From contig JASXTE010000013.1 of NCBI GenBank assembly GCA_030280995.1, forward strand, positions 15,830,001 through 15,894,000: a stretch of 64,000 nt of DNA, written 5' to 3'. Position 1 is the first letter of the stretch. The number at the start of each line of letters is the position of its first letter. The notes under the pieces were generated by a model. That model did not search any database and was not told the origin of the DNA. It worked only from the letters and a program-made list of their open reading frames with translations. Below are positions 1 to 9,872 of this stretch, piece after piece. The position numbers and the translations under genes are program-made. This stretch comes from Hemileia vastatrix (lineage: Eukaryota > Basidiomycota > Pucciniomycetes > Pucciniales > Zaghouaniaceae).

Positions 1-285
1 TGAGGAGTAGGAAGAGTGAAAGTGCAAGGCCTGCACATGTTGATGCACTGTTTACAAGCATAGTCCCTTGGAACAGTGAAACAGGGAAGGTCAAATGGGT
101 CAAAATCTGGGGATCCAGTCATGATCTATGAAGGAACAATAATGAAGAGAAATGAGATGAATGAAAATTTTATCAGTGATGTGTAGATGATGAAGAAAGA
201 GTGGAAGTTCAGCAGGCTGGTTGCAGAGCATTGTGCATGAAGGTTATTTTCTGTTATATGCGAAATGTATTATGCAGAATCTATT

Positions 286-960
286 AGTCCATCAAGACTT
301 TAAATAAACACTGGTAGTCCTCAAAGACTTTAAACTGGCTGATTTCAATTTTATTTCAAGAATTTGAATCCTCTAAGGGTTCTGTAGTCCCTCAAGACTT
401 TAAACTGAACACTGGTAGTCCTCCAAGACCTGAAACTGGCGGGTTTTTTTTAGATTGTTTCAAGATTTTTATTTTTTGTTACTAATGTTGATCTGTTAGT
501 CGGTCAAGATTTTAAACTGAACACAGGGTTATTCCGTCAAGACATTAAAATGAACACTGTGGTCAGTCCATCAAGACTGTAAACTGAAGAATGGTATAGT
601 CCCCCAAGACTATAAACTGAGGATAATTTAATGGTTGACTCCTTCAGGACTATAAACTGATAATGGGAGTTGGTGTGATTCTGGCAGAGGGCATCCAAGG
701 GGGAGTCTCTGAATTTTGTTAAGGCAACTGTGGGGGTAACTGATGAGCTGGCTTCTCTGTAGAACAGTTACCCCAGAATGTCAGTTTTTTTCTTTGGTCT
801 TTAATGTTTTGATCTCTGGTTCTGTCTTTTTGATTTAGGTTTTGAGTCCCCCAAGACTATAAACTGAGGGTTTTTGAGTCCGCCAAGACTATAAAATGAG
901 GGCTGTTAGTCCCCCATGACTTAAAACTGAGGATTAGTCCACCAAGACTGTAATCTGAGG
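286..960 (+). repeat. Array of about 13 stem-loop/TAAACTG units
   Basis: Units of about 22 nt follow the pattern AGTCC-NCCAA-GACTNTAAACTG, irregularly spaced (near 286, 316, 381, 415, 498, 527, 563, 596, 638, 845, 877, 906 and 934). In each, AGTC pairs with GACT around a loop containing CCAA, followed by TAAACTG. The unit near 638 has a longer stem (AGTCC with GGACT). The same array occupies the same place in elements 1 and 2. Confidence 0.85.
733..774 (+). other. Conserved hairpin, 10-bp perfect stem
   Basis: GGGGTAACTG (733-742) and CAGTTACCCC (765-774) pair perfectly around a 22-nt loop. Related hairpins stand downstream of pol in element 1 (18329-18369) and element 2 (42368-42409, 42627-42667). 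In element 1 one stem pair changes on both sides, which supports a selected RNA structure. Confidence 0.75.
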
Positions 961-1323
961 AACTCTTTTTTTGTGTTTGGCTACATTCAGGAAGTGTGGA
1001 GAAGTCAAGAATTGTTTTTATTTCTAAGTCAAGAGATTAATCAAGAGTCAAGAGGCAGAAGAGAATCAAGAGATGTAACAAAATGTTCAGCATTGGCTTT
1101 GAACTGGTGAATGACGCTCTTCCTTTTCTCAAGGTCCTGTGTATTCCTTGCAGGAGTGGATTGGAAGTAATTTAGAATGAGATGCTTATATTGAGAAGAA
1201 TGTTTTTGGAATTTGTCTCTAATGGTGGTAATGGATTAGGTGTGGGGTGTTTTAATGATTCCTACATTGTCATCATCACTGTCTGGATGGAAATGAGCTG
1301 GAAATTTTTCAAATTGAATTTCA

Positions 1324-1740
1324 CTATAAAGATGTATTGAGCTTACCATCAGAAGGACCAAGGATGGTAGAGCTAGTGGTAGTAGTGGGTTTGGCACTCA
1401 TTTTCAAAGGGTTTAATTTGTTGACCAGTCTGGGGATCAGGATGGATTGTCTGTTTCTTTTGGTGCTGGTAGAAGGTGGATAAGGTTGTGGAGGAGAAGA
1501 AGATGTTGAAGAGGACAATGGACCAGGTCTGAAACAAGTCTTCTTCCTACAGTGAAAGGCATCACAGAAGGTTCTGTAGGGATGAGCCAGTGGTGTGATG
1601 GTACAGATGAGATTGTTTTCAATGAAGTATTGGCAAGGACCCATGTCAGTAGCAGATTTGGAAAGAAAGATAAACATGGTAGTTTTATTGAAGGAGAATG
1701 TGACATTCTCTATTGGAGGGAGGATGTGGTCTTCCAACAT
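1324..1740 (-). pseudogene. Antisense cysteine-motif frame, degenerate copy
   Basis: This frame reads opposite to the retrotransposon and starts at the LTR edge. It matches the frame at 37889-38287 in element 2 along its length (GPCQY, ICTITP, AHPYRT, RKK-C, then a Ser/Thr/Pro-rich tail and LVNKLNPLK). Element 2 shows two C-x2-C-x6-C halves; here the second cysteine of each half is phenylalanine, so the presumed zinc site is lost. A further cysteine-rich antisense segment (CKQC-x3-C) lies at the window start, around 1-60. No function is known. Confidence 0.45.
1715..1724 (+). promoter_or_regulatory. Polypurine tract
   Basis: GGAGGGAGGA lies directly before the 3' LTR, where plus-strand DNA synthesis of an LTR element is primed. 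The identical tract precedes the 3' LTR of element 1 (21207-21216), and its complement abuts the 3' LTR of element 2 at 37871. Confidence 0.85.
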
Positions 1741-2816
1741 TGGAGGAGCCCTTAAGTGTTTGGCTTGTTTTGATATGTCTTAAATGGCATTATTTAATAA
1801 TTGGGTGAATTTCTGGAATTATTCAGCAAATATTGGGACTGCAGGGACTTGGGTACTACCATTGGATATCCCCGGGTTTTCTCTATATTTTAGGTCTTGT
1901 TGACATTTTTCAGATTATAAGTATTAAGGGGATAATTTCTCATTTTTCATTTTAAAAGATAGCTGTTTAATTTTCTTTTTTTTGTTTTACAGGCTAACCT
2001 TAAGTTTTATGGTTATGTACTTAGTACCATTAGAATGAGTTAATTTTTCTCTACATTTTATGTCACAATTTTTTTATAGCCTAATTATGTTTTTTAAAGG
2101 TTTTAGTAGTTGTAGTAGATTTTTCTAAGTATTTTGGGTATTTTTGAAGGTTTTTGGTGGTTTTCTGGCTTCAGAATGGTCTGGTGCCTCAGGAAGGCCT
2201 GCAGATGTTGGGAGGACTGCCCGCCTTGGTGCTAGAAGGCTGAAAAGCGTTTCTAGAGGGGTTTTATGCAATTTGGCACTCAAGAACGCCAAATTTGTTG
2301 GTTTGAATGAGCTTTTAGATAGTGGTTTGTGTTTACATAGTGAAGAAGACAGTTTGGGGAAACTTTAATTATCATACAACCATCTGGAGGTGATATCATT
2401 GTTCCTCACTCAGTTTTCACTGTTTTTTGGCCACAATTGGCTGTGTTTCTTGCAAGTTGAGTTCCTCATTTAAATTAACTTGGCAACTGGTTTCTCTGGT
2501 ATAGTCTTGAAAGCTATATCAAGTATTATTGCTGTCTCTGGTGTGGATTTGCAGCCTACATCAAGTATCATTGCTTTCTCTGGTTTGGACATTGGTCTAT
2601 TTTCAGTTCTTTGGTTTGTTAGTATGTCTGGAGACTACTGTCTTGGCTAATCAGGCAGGCAAGTGTGTTGGAAAAGGGGATTTAGCAAACAGGAACCAAT
2701 TTAGTGTAGCAGGTAAATCTCACTTTATTTTTCTAAAGGGACAGGGGATTTTCTCTCTGGGTTTTCTCCAACTCCCTTTGTCAAGGCCTATAGCTAGTAC
2801 TATAGGATTTTCTACA
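1725..2816 (+). repeat. 3' LTR of element 0
   Basis: It begins TGTGGTCTTCCAACATTGG and ends GGATTTTCTACA (TG...CA), 1,092 bp. Related LTRs in reverse orientation lie at 36776-37870, at 49964-50221 plus 55324-56146, and as a solo LTR at 56440-57532. Short frames inside it are not supported as genes. Confidence 0.85.
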
Positions 2817-3276
2817 ATGTGCAGAAAAGTAGAAGAAAAAAGGTAAAAAGGATGAAGAATTGATTCAGTGTGCATACAAAAATTCTTAAGAAAGGTTACT
2901 GATACAATTTGATAAAAGCTCAGTGCAACACAACTTTTAACAATTCTTTATGTATTTGATAGATATAATAGGGGGTATCAATGGTGAGCAATCCTCAATT
3001 AAATTAATTGCAGATAAAAATATTTATACCCCAATTATTTTCTACAATTATTTTTGCTAATAATTGGGCTATTAGACCTTTTACAGGTAAATGTTTACCT
3101 CTATCCCAATTTTTTATCCTCAATTTTTCATCACCACATCTTGGATAACTTTCTGGATATCCTAGGCTTCCTGCCTTTCTGCGCACTCCCATCATGTCTA
3201 TTCATTCTATCTGCTCAGAACCACTCATCATATAATCTGTTTTTTTCTTCTCCTTTTCATCTTCAAATATCCCAAC

Positions 3277-4640
3277 ATGCCTCATTGTCATAGATCTTCT
3301 CAATGGCAGGCTTCCACCAGTTGTTCATCAAATCCCATTACTCCCTTTTTCCTCTGCTCAACTGAAGAATCAAAGACCATTCAACTAAAAAAAGATGATA
3401 ATCTCATACTTATCAACTGGCTAAAAATAAAAACTAATTATGTTCTTGTTCTGGTACTAAAAATTCAACTAAAGTAGGATGGCCCACTGCATCAAAAGTT
3501 AATGGCTATATTCTAATGGCAAATGAATTACAAAATAAGTCAAAGGGAAGTATTTATCTTTTTCCTAAAAAGATGTCTGAAGTTTTCAAGAATTACCAAG
3601 CCAAATGCAAGAAGGCAAAGACACTTTCATTTTCTACTGGTTTTGGTATTACTGACATTGATATCAGTAAGGGCATAAAATACATAGATGATAAACTTGA
3701 ATCTCTATGCCCATAGTTCAAAGTGATGAATGCTATTTTTGTAGAGCAAGATGATGTTAATCCTGAAAACATGTTGGATGGTGAAGATGCTATCTCCAAA
3801 CATGATTTTGAAACCAATATTTTCCCATCCTCTTCCTCCACTCAAGTCTCTTATGCTCTAAAATCAACAAATCTAGATATCTTTCCAATAGATCCTTATG
3901 GTGATATAAACCAACTTTACGCCACTCCAATAAGTTTTTATTTCTTTTCTAGTTGTTTTATTTTTTTATTTATAAAAAGGCTTATGAGCAAGCCCAGGAT
4001 CCTCAATAAAGTGAGTCTGAAGGTAGCATCAATGATGAAGTGGAAAATTTTACTTATATAAAAAAGCAAAGACCATCAACTACTTTGAATTTCAAAAGTC
4101 AAATACAGCAAAACAGAGATTGTTTTTTCCAAACCCCTTTTTCTTCCATTGATAATTTGCTGGAGAAACGTGAATATGGTAAGTGATATCATACCTCTTA
4201 ATAATTAAGTGAGCTTTTTTTTTCTTTTGTTAATATTCATTCTCACTCTAGGTAAAGTTGAAGTTGCAAGAGATATTCTCAACTTTCAAAAGAAACAATA
4301 CAAGCTCTCTTTACAAAGGGATGATAGGGCACAAGACTTGGAGGAGAAGAAATTTGAGCTTTCTTTACAAAGGGATAAAAGGTTACAAGACTTGGAGAAG
4401 AAGAAATTCAAGGTTTCTTTAAAAGGGATGAGAGGGCACATGAATTGGAGGAGAAGAAATTTGAGATAAAGGAAGAGGAGAATGCTCTTGAGTACAATTT
4501 CAAATTGGATTAAAAGAAACTCAAGTATCAACTTGAAGATAGTTTAAAATAGAAAGATTTCTTGAGAGAATGTGTTAAAGCTAATAAATCTATTGAGGAA
4601 TTTGAATTCTTAATGAAAATATTTGATAACTATTTTTTTT
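3277..4640 (+). pseudogene. SANT/Myb-like coiled-coil protein of Harbinger-type element A
   Basis: It starts at the ATG of MPHCHRSS. An N-terminal domain (INWLK, NY, GWP, then NGYILMANELQNK, PKKMSEVFKNYQAK, STGFGIT, KLESLCP) resembles the Myb/SANT-like proteins abundant in rust genomes and linked to Harbinger elements. A likely intron lies near 3930-3975 (the C copy has a GTGAGC donor there). The C-terminal half is a coiled coil with three ~18-residue repeats around SLQRD...DLEEKKFE, then FLRECVKANKSIEEFEFLMK. Frameshifts near 3430 and 4425 and stops near 3714 and 4510 make it non-functional. Other copies are at 61930-62318 (-) and 62731-63930 (+). In Harbinger elements such a partner usually helps DNA binding or nuclear import of the transposase; that role is inferred. 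Confidence 0.6.
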
Positions 4641-4929
4641 ATTTTGTTTAGAAAGTTTTCATGATAGAATGCATTTAAGCTAATAATAAATCCTTGGGAC
4701 ACACTCCTCACTGAAATGTGAAACTTTTTATTGCAACATTTTAAAATATTTGCTTGTTTGGTTAAATAAATATTGTTTTACTTCTTTTTGGTGATAATTT
4801 CATATGTGCTGACTTTTTAAAGTCTTGATTCTAGATAATTTATTTTTACAAAAATTTGAAAAACTCATACATTTTTTCTTCTTTACATTCAAACCATTAA
4901 ATTTGCTTTTCTAAATACAGCTAAGTCAA

Positions 4930-5070
4930 CAAAACTCTACATCTATTTTAAAAAATTGGCAATACCCTCCCCTGAATTTTATTGAAGCAAGGGGTGGCTA
5001 TCACCAAACTTGTTCTAAGTCATCAATTTCACATGTCAGATTTGAAAATTGGGCAAGACCCTCCCCTTCA
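4930..5070. repeat. Dispersed repeat R, copy 1
   Basis: About 140 bp containing TTTTATTGAAGCAAGGGGTG and ATCAATTTCACATGTCAGAT recur at 6036-6165, with a third partial copy at about 6150-6205. Copy 1 lies just outside the left end of element A2 and the others just inside it, so the repeats may mark a duplication made during rearrangement. No coding potential seen. Confidence 0.65.
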
Positions 5071-5366
5071 TTAGGGGGTGTCAGTTCTGGCAAATCCGCA
5101 CTTAAATTTGACCAAATCCGCACTTAAATAAGTGCGGATTTCCAAAACACACTAGCCCCAATACTGGTGGATTTCAAAATAAAATAAGTCACTTATTTCA
5201 CTCAAATTTGCACTTTCTCAACCAAAAGTGCTGATTTCACCATCAAGTCCCATTTCACTGATTTGTCAGCATCATCCCATTCATACGCAGCACTCCGCAG
5301 CATAACACTTCATAACTCAAAACATCATACATCACTTACATCTTCATATCATATCATATAAGAGTT

Positions 5367-6005
5367 ATGCCTTCCTCACTTTCAAATCGTGATAAATTAC
5401 ATAAAGCAATGACTTTCATGGCTCTTGAACTGCTCTTGGACTCTGATTTAAATTCTGATTCTGATCTAGAAGAAGATTTTGTCTTTTTATCAAAAAGGCC
5501 ACTAAATGTTACCTTCTTCCCAGAAAGCCTCAAGTACTTCATACCCCCAAGTACACCATCCAAACACCTCTTAAACTATTTACACCCAGTTTTAGAGAGC
5601 TTTTCAGGAATTCTCAGGAATGTTTCCTTAAATTGCTTGAGCTTATTCAGGATCATCCCATATTTCACAATAATTCTCAAAAAGAACAACAACATCCTTC
5701 AATTCAATTGGCCATCACACTATGTCATTTGGGTTCAAATGGTAATGGAGCTGCTTTGAAACGTTTAGAAAATGTCTTTGATTTAGGGTATGGTTCAGTT
5801 AACACTTATACCAAACAATGTATCACTGCCATCAACTCCTTGTAATCTCAACTTCTCACCTGGCCAACAAAAGAAGAGCGACTTGAATCATCTCAGGTTA
5901 TGCAAGCAGAGGGCTTCCCAGGATGTATTGGTTTTGTTGATGGTACTGCTATTCCTTTGAGCCAGAAACCTGCTCAAGGTGGAAACAATTACTTTCACAT
6001 TCTCG
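5367..6005 (+). pseudogene. Harbinger-type (DDE_Tnp_4) transposase, truncated
   Basis: The N-terminal third of a transposase related to the B copy. From MPSSLSN it runs through FVFLSKR, a frameshift near 5600, then a region matching B (LAITLCHLGSNGNGAALKRL, GYGSVNTYTKQCI), a stop at about 5843 and SSQVMQAEGFPG. FVDGTAIPLSQKP carries the first catalytic aspartate of the DDE triad. Coding similarity stops near 6005, close to where B has its intron, so the second Asp and the Glu are absent. It reads towards the TET/JBP-like gene, which is on the other strand. It cannot have moved this element on its own. Confidence 0.75.
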
Positions 6006-6035
6006 TCAAAAATTTTCACCAAAATATTTACAAGT

Positions 6036-6205
6036 CAAAAAAAATTCTATATCTGTTTTAAAAAATTGGCAATAATCTCCCCTGCATTTTATTGAAGCAA
6101 GGGGTGGATATCACCAAAATTTTTCTAAGTAATCAATTTCACATGTCAGATTTGAAAATTTGGCAATACCCCCCCCCTGCATTTTATTGAAGTAAGTGGT
6201 GGAAG
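6036..6205. repeat. Dispersed repeat R, copies 2 and 3
   Basis: Two partly overlapping copies of the repeat described at 4930-5070, lying between the truncated transposase and the TET/JBP-like gene. They start about where the transposase coding sequence is lost. Confidence 0.6.
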
Positions 6206-6502
6206 TCATCTAAATTTAATATAATTACGTAAATTATTAAATAAATATCTAATATATATCAATTTCCCTAGTTTAAAGTAATGACAATCCCTTAAGCCAA
6301 AATGCAGATCAAATCTAGAAACAAAAGTTTGGGACTTTCCACAAGTATAGGCTAGAGGAACCCCATGAAACAAATAAATGTTATCATGATTACCATTTAT
6401 ACAACACAAGGTCGTGAGCCCATTACTTTAGTTGAGGAAATTGATACATAAAAATTATTTATTAAAAATTTACGAAAAAATATAAAATTTTCAATGACAA
6501 CT

Positions 6503-7134
6503 CTAATCCCCATACTTTTTGGATCTAAATAAAGTTTTTTTAAATTGATTAACTTTACCTTCTTTCATTACCTTATTGATTCTTTGAATCAACTTATGAC
6601 TGATTTGAAATGAGCAACCAAAATGTGTTAAATGTTGACAGGATTCCAAACCAGGAAGAGCTTTGGTCATTTGATGATTATCCTTAGAAGAATTCCAAAT
6701 AGTTTTGATGATACCATTTCCCAAACCAAAATCAATGATGCACCGGTGATCTGGAAAATATAAACCATGTCATTTGATTTTAGCTGGAGATGGTATTGGT
6801 TGGCCAGTAATCAGTTTGATATATGAGAATATACCAAAAGTAAGAAAATTGGTGTCCTTGGTATCAGTGTGAATTTTATTGTGAAATCCAGAATGAGTGA
6901 TAATAAAATTAGAAAATAAAAGATATTTGTGGCTGATATCTTCCCATTCGGAGTCACACCAATTTGGTATTCCAACTTTGGTTGCAAGTTCATGATTTTT
7001 TTCAAATGCTTTATTACAGTGCTTTTTGAGTCGAAGAGCAAGAAAAGAGTTAAAGGAAGGTAGAGTGTCCCATAAGCAAAAATCTTCATCTTTTTGAGCT
7101 TTAGTGATATTCTTGAGCAACGAATATATGCCTA
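6503..7134 (-). pseudogene. TET/JBP-like 2OG-Fe(II) dioxygenase, A2 copy
   Basis: The coding part runs in one frame from a splice acceptor at about 7134 to the TAG at 6503, broken only by a TGA at 6770-6772. Features of the fungal Tet-like 2OG-Fe(II) oxygenase domain: GFHNKIHTD with the iron-binding H-x-D; LTFGIFSYI; YFPDH; GIIKTIWNSS with a downstream His in DNHQMT as the likely third iron ligand; and HFGCSFQISHKLIQRI near the C-terminus. Family members oxidise 5-methylcytosine or related bases in nuclear DNA. The copy at 60705-61471 matches throughout, including the intron position. Upstream exons are not clear, and a tandem repeat (7227-7580) lies there. Family assignment is from motif memory; activity is not implied. 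Confidence 0.7.
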
Positions 7135-7226
7135 TATAATTGAAATGCCTAGATAATAATCATATAAGAGTTTCAGAATCCTTATCCTCTAAATATGCAA
7201 TATAAAAATGTGAAGTAAGACAAGTG

Positions 7227-7580
7227 AAATTTGAAAAAAAGGCTCAACTTCAAAGGTCAAAATCTCAGCAACCACTGAACCTAATTAAAACCTGTTTGAG
7301 GGAAATGAAAGATATGCTTTAGTAGAATCTTCAGTTAAAGGACATGTGATTTAAATAAACCTAACCCTAATTTGTTACATAAAAAAATGAAATAAAAATT
7401 TAAATTGGGAAAAAAAAGGCTCAACTTTAATGGTCAATATCTCAGCAACCACTGAATCAAATTCAAATCTGTTTGTGGGAAATGAAAGGTAGCCTTCAGG
7501 AGAATCTTCAGTAAAAAGAAAATTAGATTTGAATAAACCTAACCCTAATTCCGAGTCTGATTTTCAAAATTTTACAAAAA
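7227..7580. repeat. Two tandem ~175-bp units
   Basis: Both units share GGCTCAACTT, ATCTCAGCAACCACTGAA, a GGGAAATGAAAG core and a final AAACCTAACCCTAATT. They lie upstream of the TET/JBP-like coding exon, where an earlier exon would be expected, and may have disrupted it. Confidence 0.7.
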
Positions 7581-7699
7581 CTTGAAAAGTGGTAATGAAG
7601 ATGATATCAAAAGGAGTTTTATAAGTTCACTGTTATCCAGATAAGAGTCATACATATATTTAAGTATGAACTTTTCATAAATGGAATGAGATATCATAT

Positions 7700-8530
7700 A
7701 GGCATGAAAAAAAGGAGATGAAACTTACCTTGATTGAAAAGTAGGAAAAATAGAGTGAGAAAGATTGATGTTGGAATTGTGGGGAAATTGAATATGGAGT
7801 AAGTGAAATGCATAAAGAATGTGCAATGTATGTGTTTCAATGAAATGGAGCCAAAAAAAAGTGAAATAAGGGAAAGGGGGGATAGTGACCATGCCAAGGA
7901 GGGATGAAGAGTAGCGTGATGGAGCTAAAAAAGAAAGTAAAGAGGGAGAGAAAAAAAGGTTAATTATACCATTGAAATCCAAAATAACCACTTACAAAAA
8001 AAATTTAGATAAAAAAAATAAAATAAACAGAAAAAAACAAAAAAAATTATAATTAGTGATCAAAAAATCAAAAAAAAAGAATAAAGTGACTTACCTGGAG
8101 AGATGAGATGACAAAATGAATGAAAACAAATTGTTTGAGGGATGTTGGAGGAGAATAGGAAAAGGATATGAGGGATGAATGAAAAAAAAAATCACTGACA
8201 AAATATGTGATTTCAGAAAATATGTGATTTCATGTTGAGCAGGTGAAAGAAAACCAATGAGCCATCCAAAAAAAAAATTTTCACCGTAAATTCCAAATAA
8301 AATGAATATGCAACAAACCAAAAAACCAACCCAAGTGAATGAAGTACACAAAGAGGACATTTGGAGAGTACAAAATGGTATAGGAAAGAAAGGGATGATG
8401 TGGCCAACATGTGGTTTTGAAAAAAAAAAATCACAAAAAAAGTGCTGATTTGAGGTCAGAACTGACACCCATAGAAAAAAGATTAAGAAGTAGAAAAAAT
8501 AAGTAAAAAATAATGTAAACATGCCTGGTC
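7700..8530 (-). other. Conserved upstream/5' UTR segment of the TET/JBP-like gene
   Basis: On the minus strand, 8250-8090 matches 58530-58690 of element B: CTGCTCAACATGAAA..., then TCTCTCCAGGTAAGTC. In both places the segment precedes a TET/JBP-like gene and ends in a good 5' splice site (GGTAAGTC). I read it as a leader exon followed by a T-rich intron. Long minus-strand frames through it are low-complexity (Phe/Ser/Leu-rich) and not trusted. An ~110-bp direct duplication (about 8350-8470 and 8580-8712) ends in AACTGACACCC, like the element terminus. Confidence 0.5.
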
Positions 8531-8810
8531 AAAATATTGAAAATGTCAGGAAGGGGTGTGTGCCGAGGATTGATGGATAGGTAGCGAGGAAGGTCAGTGT
8601 GTCACATGTGACAGGGATGGGGTAAGAAAGGAAGGGATGTTTTGTGGCCAAAATGTGGTTGTGAAAAAAAACGGGAAAAAAGTGCTGATTTGAGGTCATA
8701 ACTGACACCCTTTTTTGAAATAAGTGACTTTTTTGCAAAATTTAAGTGCTGATTTGGTTTGAAATCCGCACTTAAGTTAAGTGCGGATTTGCCAGAACTG
8801 ACACCCCCTA

Positions 8811-8975
8811 ATTATTGGTCCTGTTCCTAATCTTTTTGGATGGATTAAGTATGTTCCTTCATTTAGATTCTTGTAATCTTGTGGGTTTAATGCTTCATAG
8901 GGTGCGTTGTTTATGGATTTAACTTTCAATTGTCTACCATACATTGAATTTCCATCTATTATTCTAATTCCCAGT
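8811..8975 (-). pseudogene. Coding-like exon fragment next to element A2
   Basis: On the minus strand an acceptor-like CAG at about 8985 is followed by about 55 open codons (EEELGIRI, GNSMYGRQLKVKS, YLIHPKRLGTGPII) that run straight into the A2 terminus. Composition looks like protein, not AT-rich noise. I do not recognise the family. It may be the remains of a gene that A2 entered; no continuation is visible left of 5073. Confidence 0.25.
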
Positions 8976-9226
8976 TCTTCTTCTGCTTAACTTACCTTGA
9001 TATTTATGCTTTATTGGTTGTTAATACATTTTTTCTTCTCTGCCCTTCTCCCTCAATGTTTTCTATTACTATACTTTCTCTGCAGGTCTTCTACTGAATC
9101 ACACATTGGTTACTTCACCAAAAATTGGATTCAGATACAAGTTAATGGTCAGTATATGAAACTTTTCAATCATTTAAATCGCATTAATTAAATTTTAGAA
9201 TAAAAATAAAATTATTCAGTGTTTAA

Positions 9227-9868
9227 GAGGAGAAATAACACTCTAAAAACATGCTTGCTGGAATAAACTTCAATCATGTAACTTTATACTAAACAAACAC
9301 TAGAAAATTATTAGTGATAAAAATATGATACTTTGAAATACATTTATTTATTTTAAACCAAAAAATTTTCAACCACCTATTTTTTAACCAAAATCAAAAA
9401 AACAAAATCAAAAATTTATTAAACCTCAAATGAAATTTTATACTATTCAATAACCATTACATGAATGAGTAAATAAGAGGGAAAATAACACTCTAATGAT
9501 ATGTTTACTGAATTAGTCATCAATCATATAATATTTACTATTCCCACAATTTGAAGAGAAAATTTTTTAAAAAAAATTGACATACTTTCTTTAATATTCC
9601 AGTTGTTGTGCACAGAAAAAAATCTGTAATACACAAATAAAATTAGTATAAATAAAGTATTAGTAAAAACAATTACTATATCTTATAAATCTCTTGTATA
9701 TATATTTTGTGATTGAATAACTAATAGCAATAATATTAAACTCCCAAAAACATTGCTGCATCAGTCATCAATCTTATAACTTATCACCCAAATTAAAAAT
9801 TAAATGTGAAAAAAATAAGATTAATTTCAAAAATTTTTAAAACATCTGATTTTCCCTACTAGAAAAGA
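9227..9868. repeat. Degenerate ~250-bp tandem repeat, left part
   Basis: A diverged unit recurs near 9227, 9474 and 9728: AAGAGG.GAAATAACACTCTAA, then an ACAT.CTTGCT block, then ATCAATCATGTAAC. Further copies stand at 22449 and 31155. Removing element 1 and element 3 makes these one continuous old satellite. No gene seen. Confidence 0.5.
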
Positions 9869-9872
9869 ACGT

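Larger units (their letters stand above)
1..2816 (+). mobile_element. Ty3/gypsy element 0, 3' part only
   Basis: This is the 3' end of an LTR retrotransposon cut by the left window edge. It keeps the non-coding region between pol and the 3' LTR, a polypurine tract and a full 3' LTR. It belongs to the family of element 2 (36776-56146): the same order of hairpin repeats, 10-bp-stem hairpin, antisense cysteine-motif frame and LTR appears there in reverse. No gag or pol sequence lies in the visible part, and the target duplication cannot be checked because the 5' end is outside. Confidence 0.85.
2971..5073 (+). mobile_element. Harbinger-type element A, left part
   Basis: The left terminus GGGGGTATCAATGG follows a TA dinucleotide (2969-2970), as at the left ends of elements B (36256) and C (36019). 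About 300 bp inside lies an SANT-like gene reading inward, the arrangement seen at B's right end and in C. The first ~230 bp match 36019-36253 closely. I could not locate a matching right terminus; element A2 interrupts or follows it from 5074. Confidence 0.65.
5074..8808. mobile_element. Harbinger-type element A2 with perfect 32-bp inverted ends
   Basis: 5074-5105 (starting GGGGGTGTCAGTTCTGGC) and 8777-8808 are perfect inverted repeats of 32 bp, each flanked outside by TA (5072-5073, 8809-8810). Inside are a truncated transposase (+), a TET/JBP-like gene (-), and subterminal copies of AGTGCTGATTTGAGGTCA near 8440 and 8680 that imitate the element end. It is 3,735 bp. The terminal GGGGGT.TCA resembles the ends of A, B and C, though the rest of the terminus differs. 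Confidence 0.75.

Noticed and set aside
286..960. CRISPR-like array of short repeats
   Set aside because: Spacing is irregular, repeats are degenerate, no cas genes, and the setting is a eukaryotic retrotransposon.
7360..7550. Telomere-like AACCCTAA
   Set aside because: Only one such motif per 175-bp unit; not a tandem telomere array.
8091..8738. Phe-rich minus-strand frames as membrane proteins
   Set aside because: Hydrophobicity comes from T-rich sequence; the conserved part matches a non-coding leader upstream of the TET/JBP-like gene in element B.
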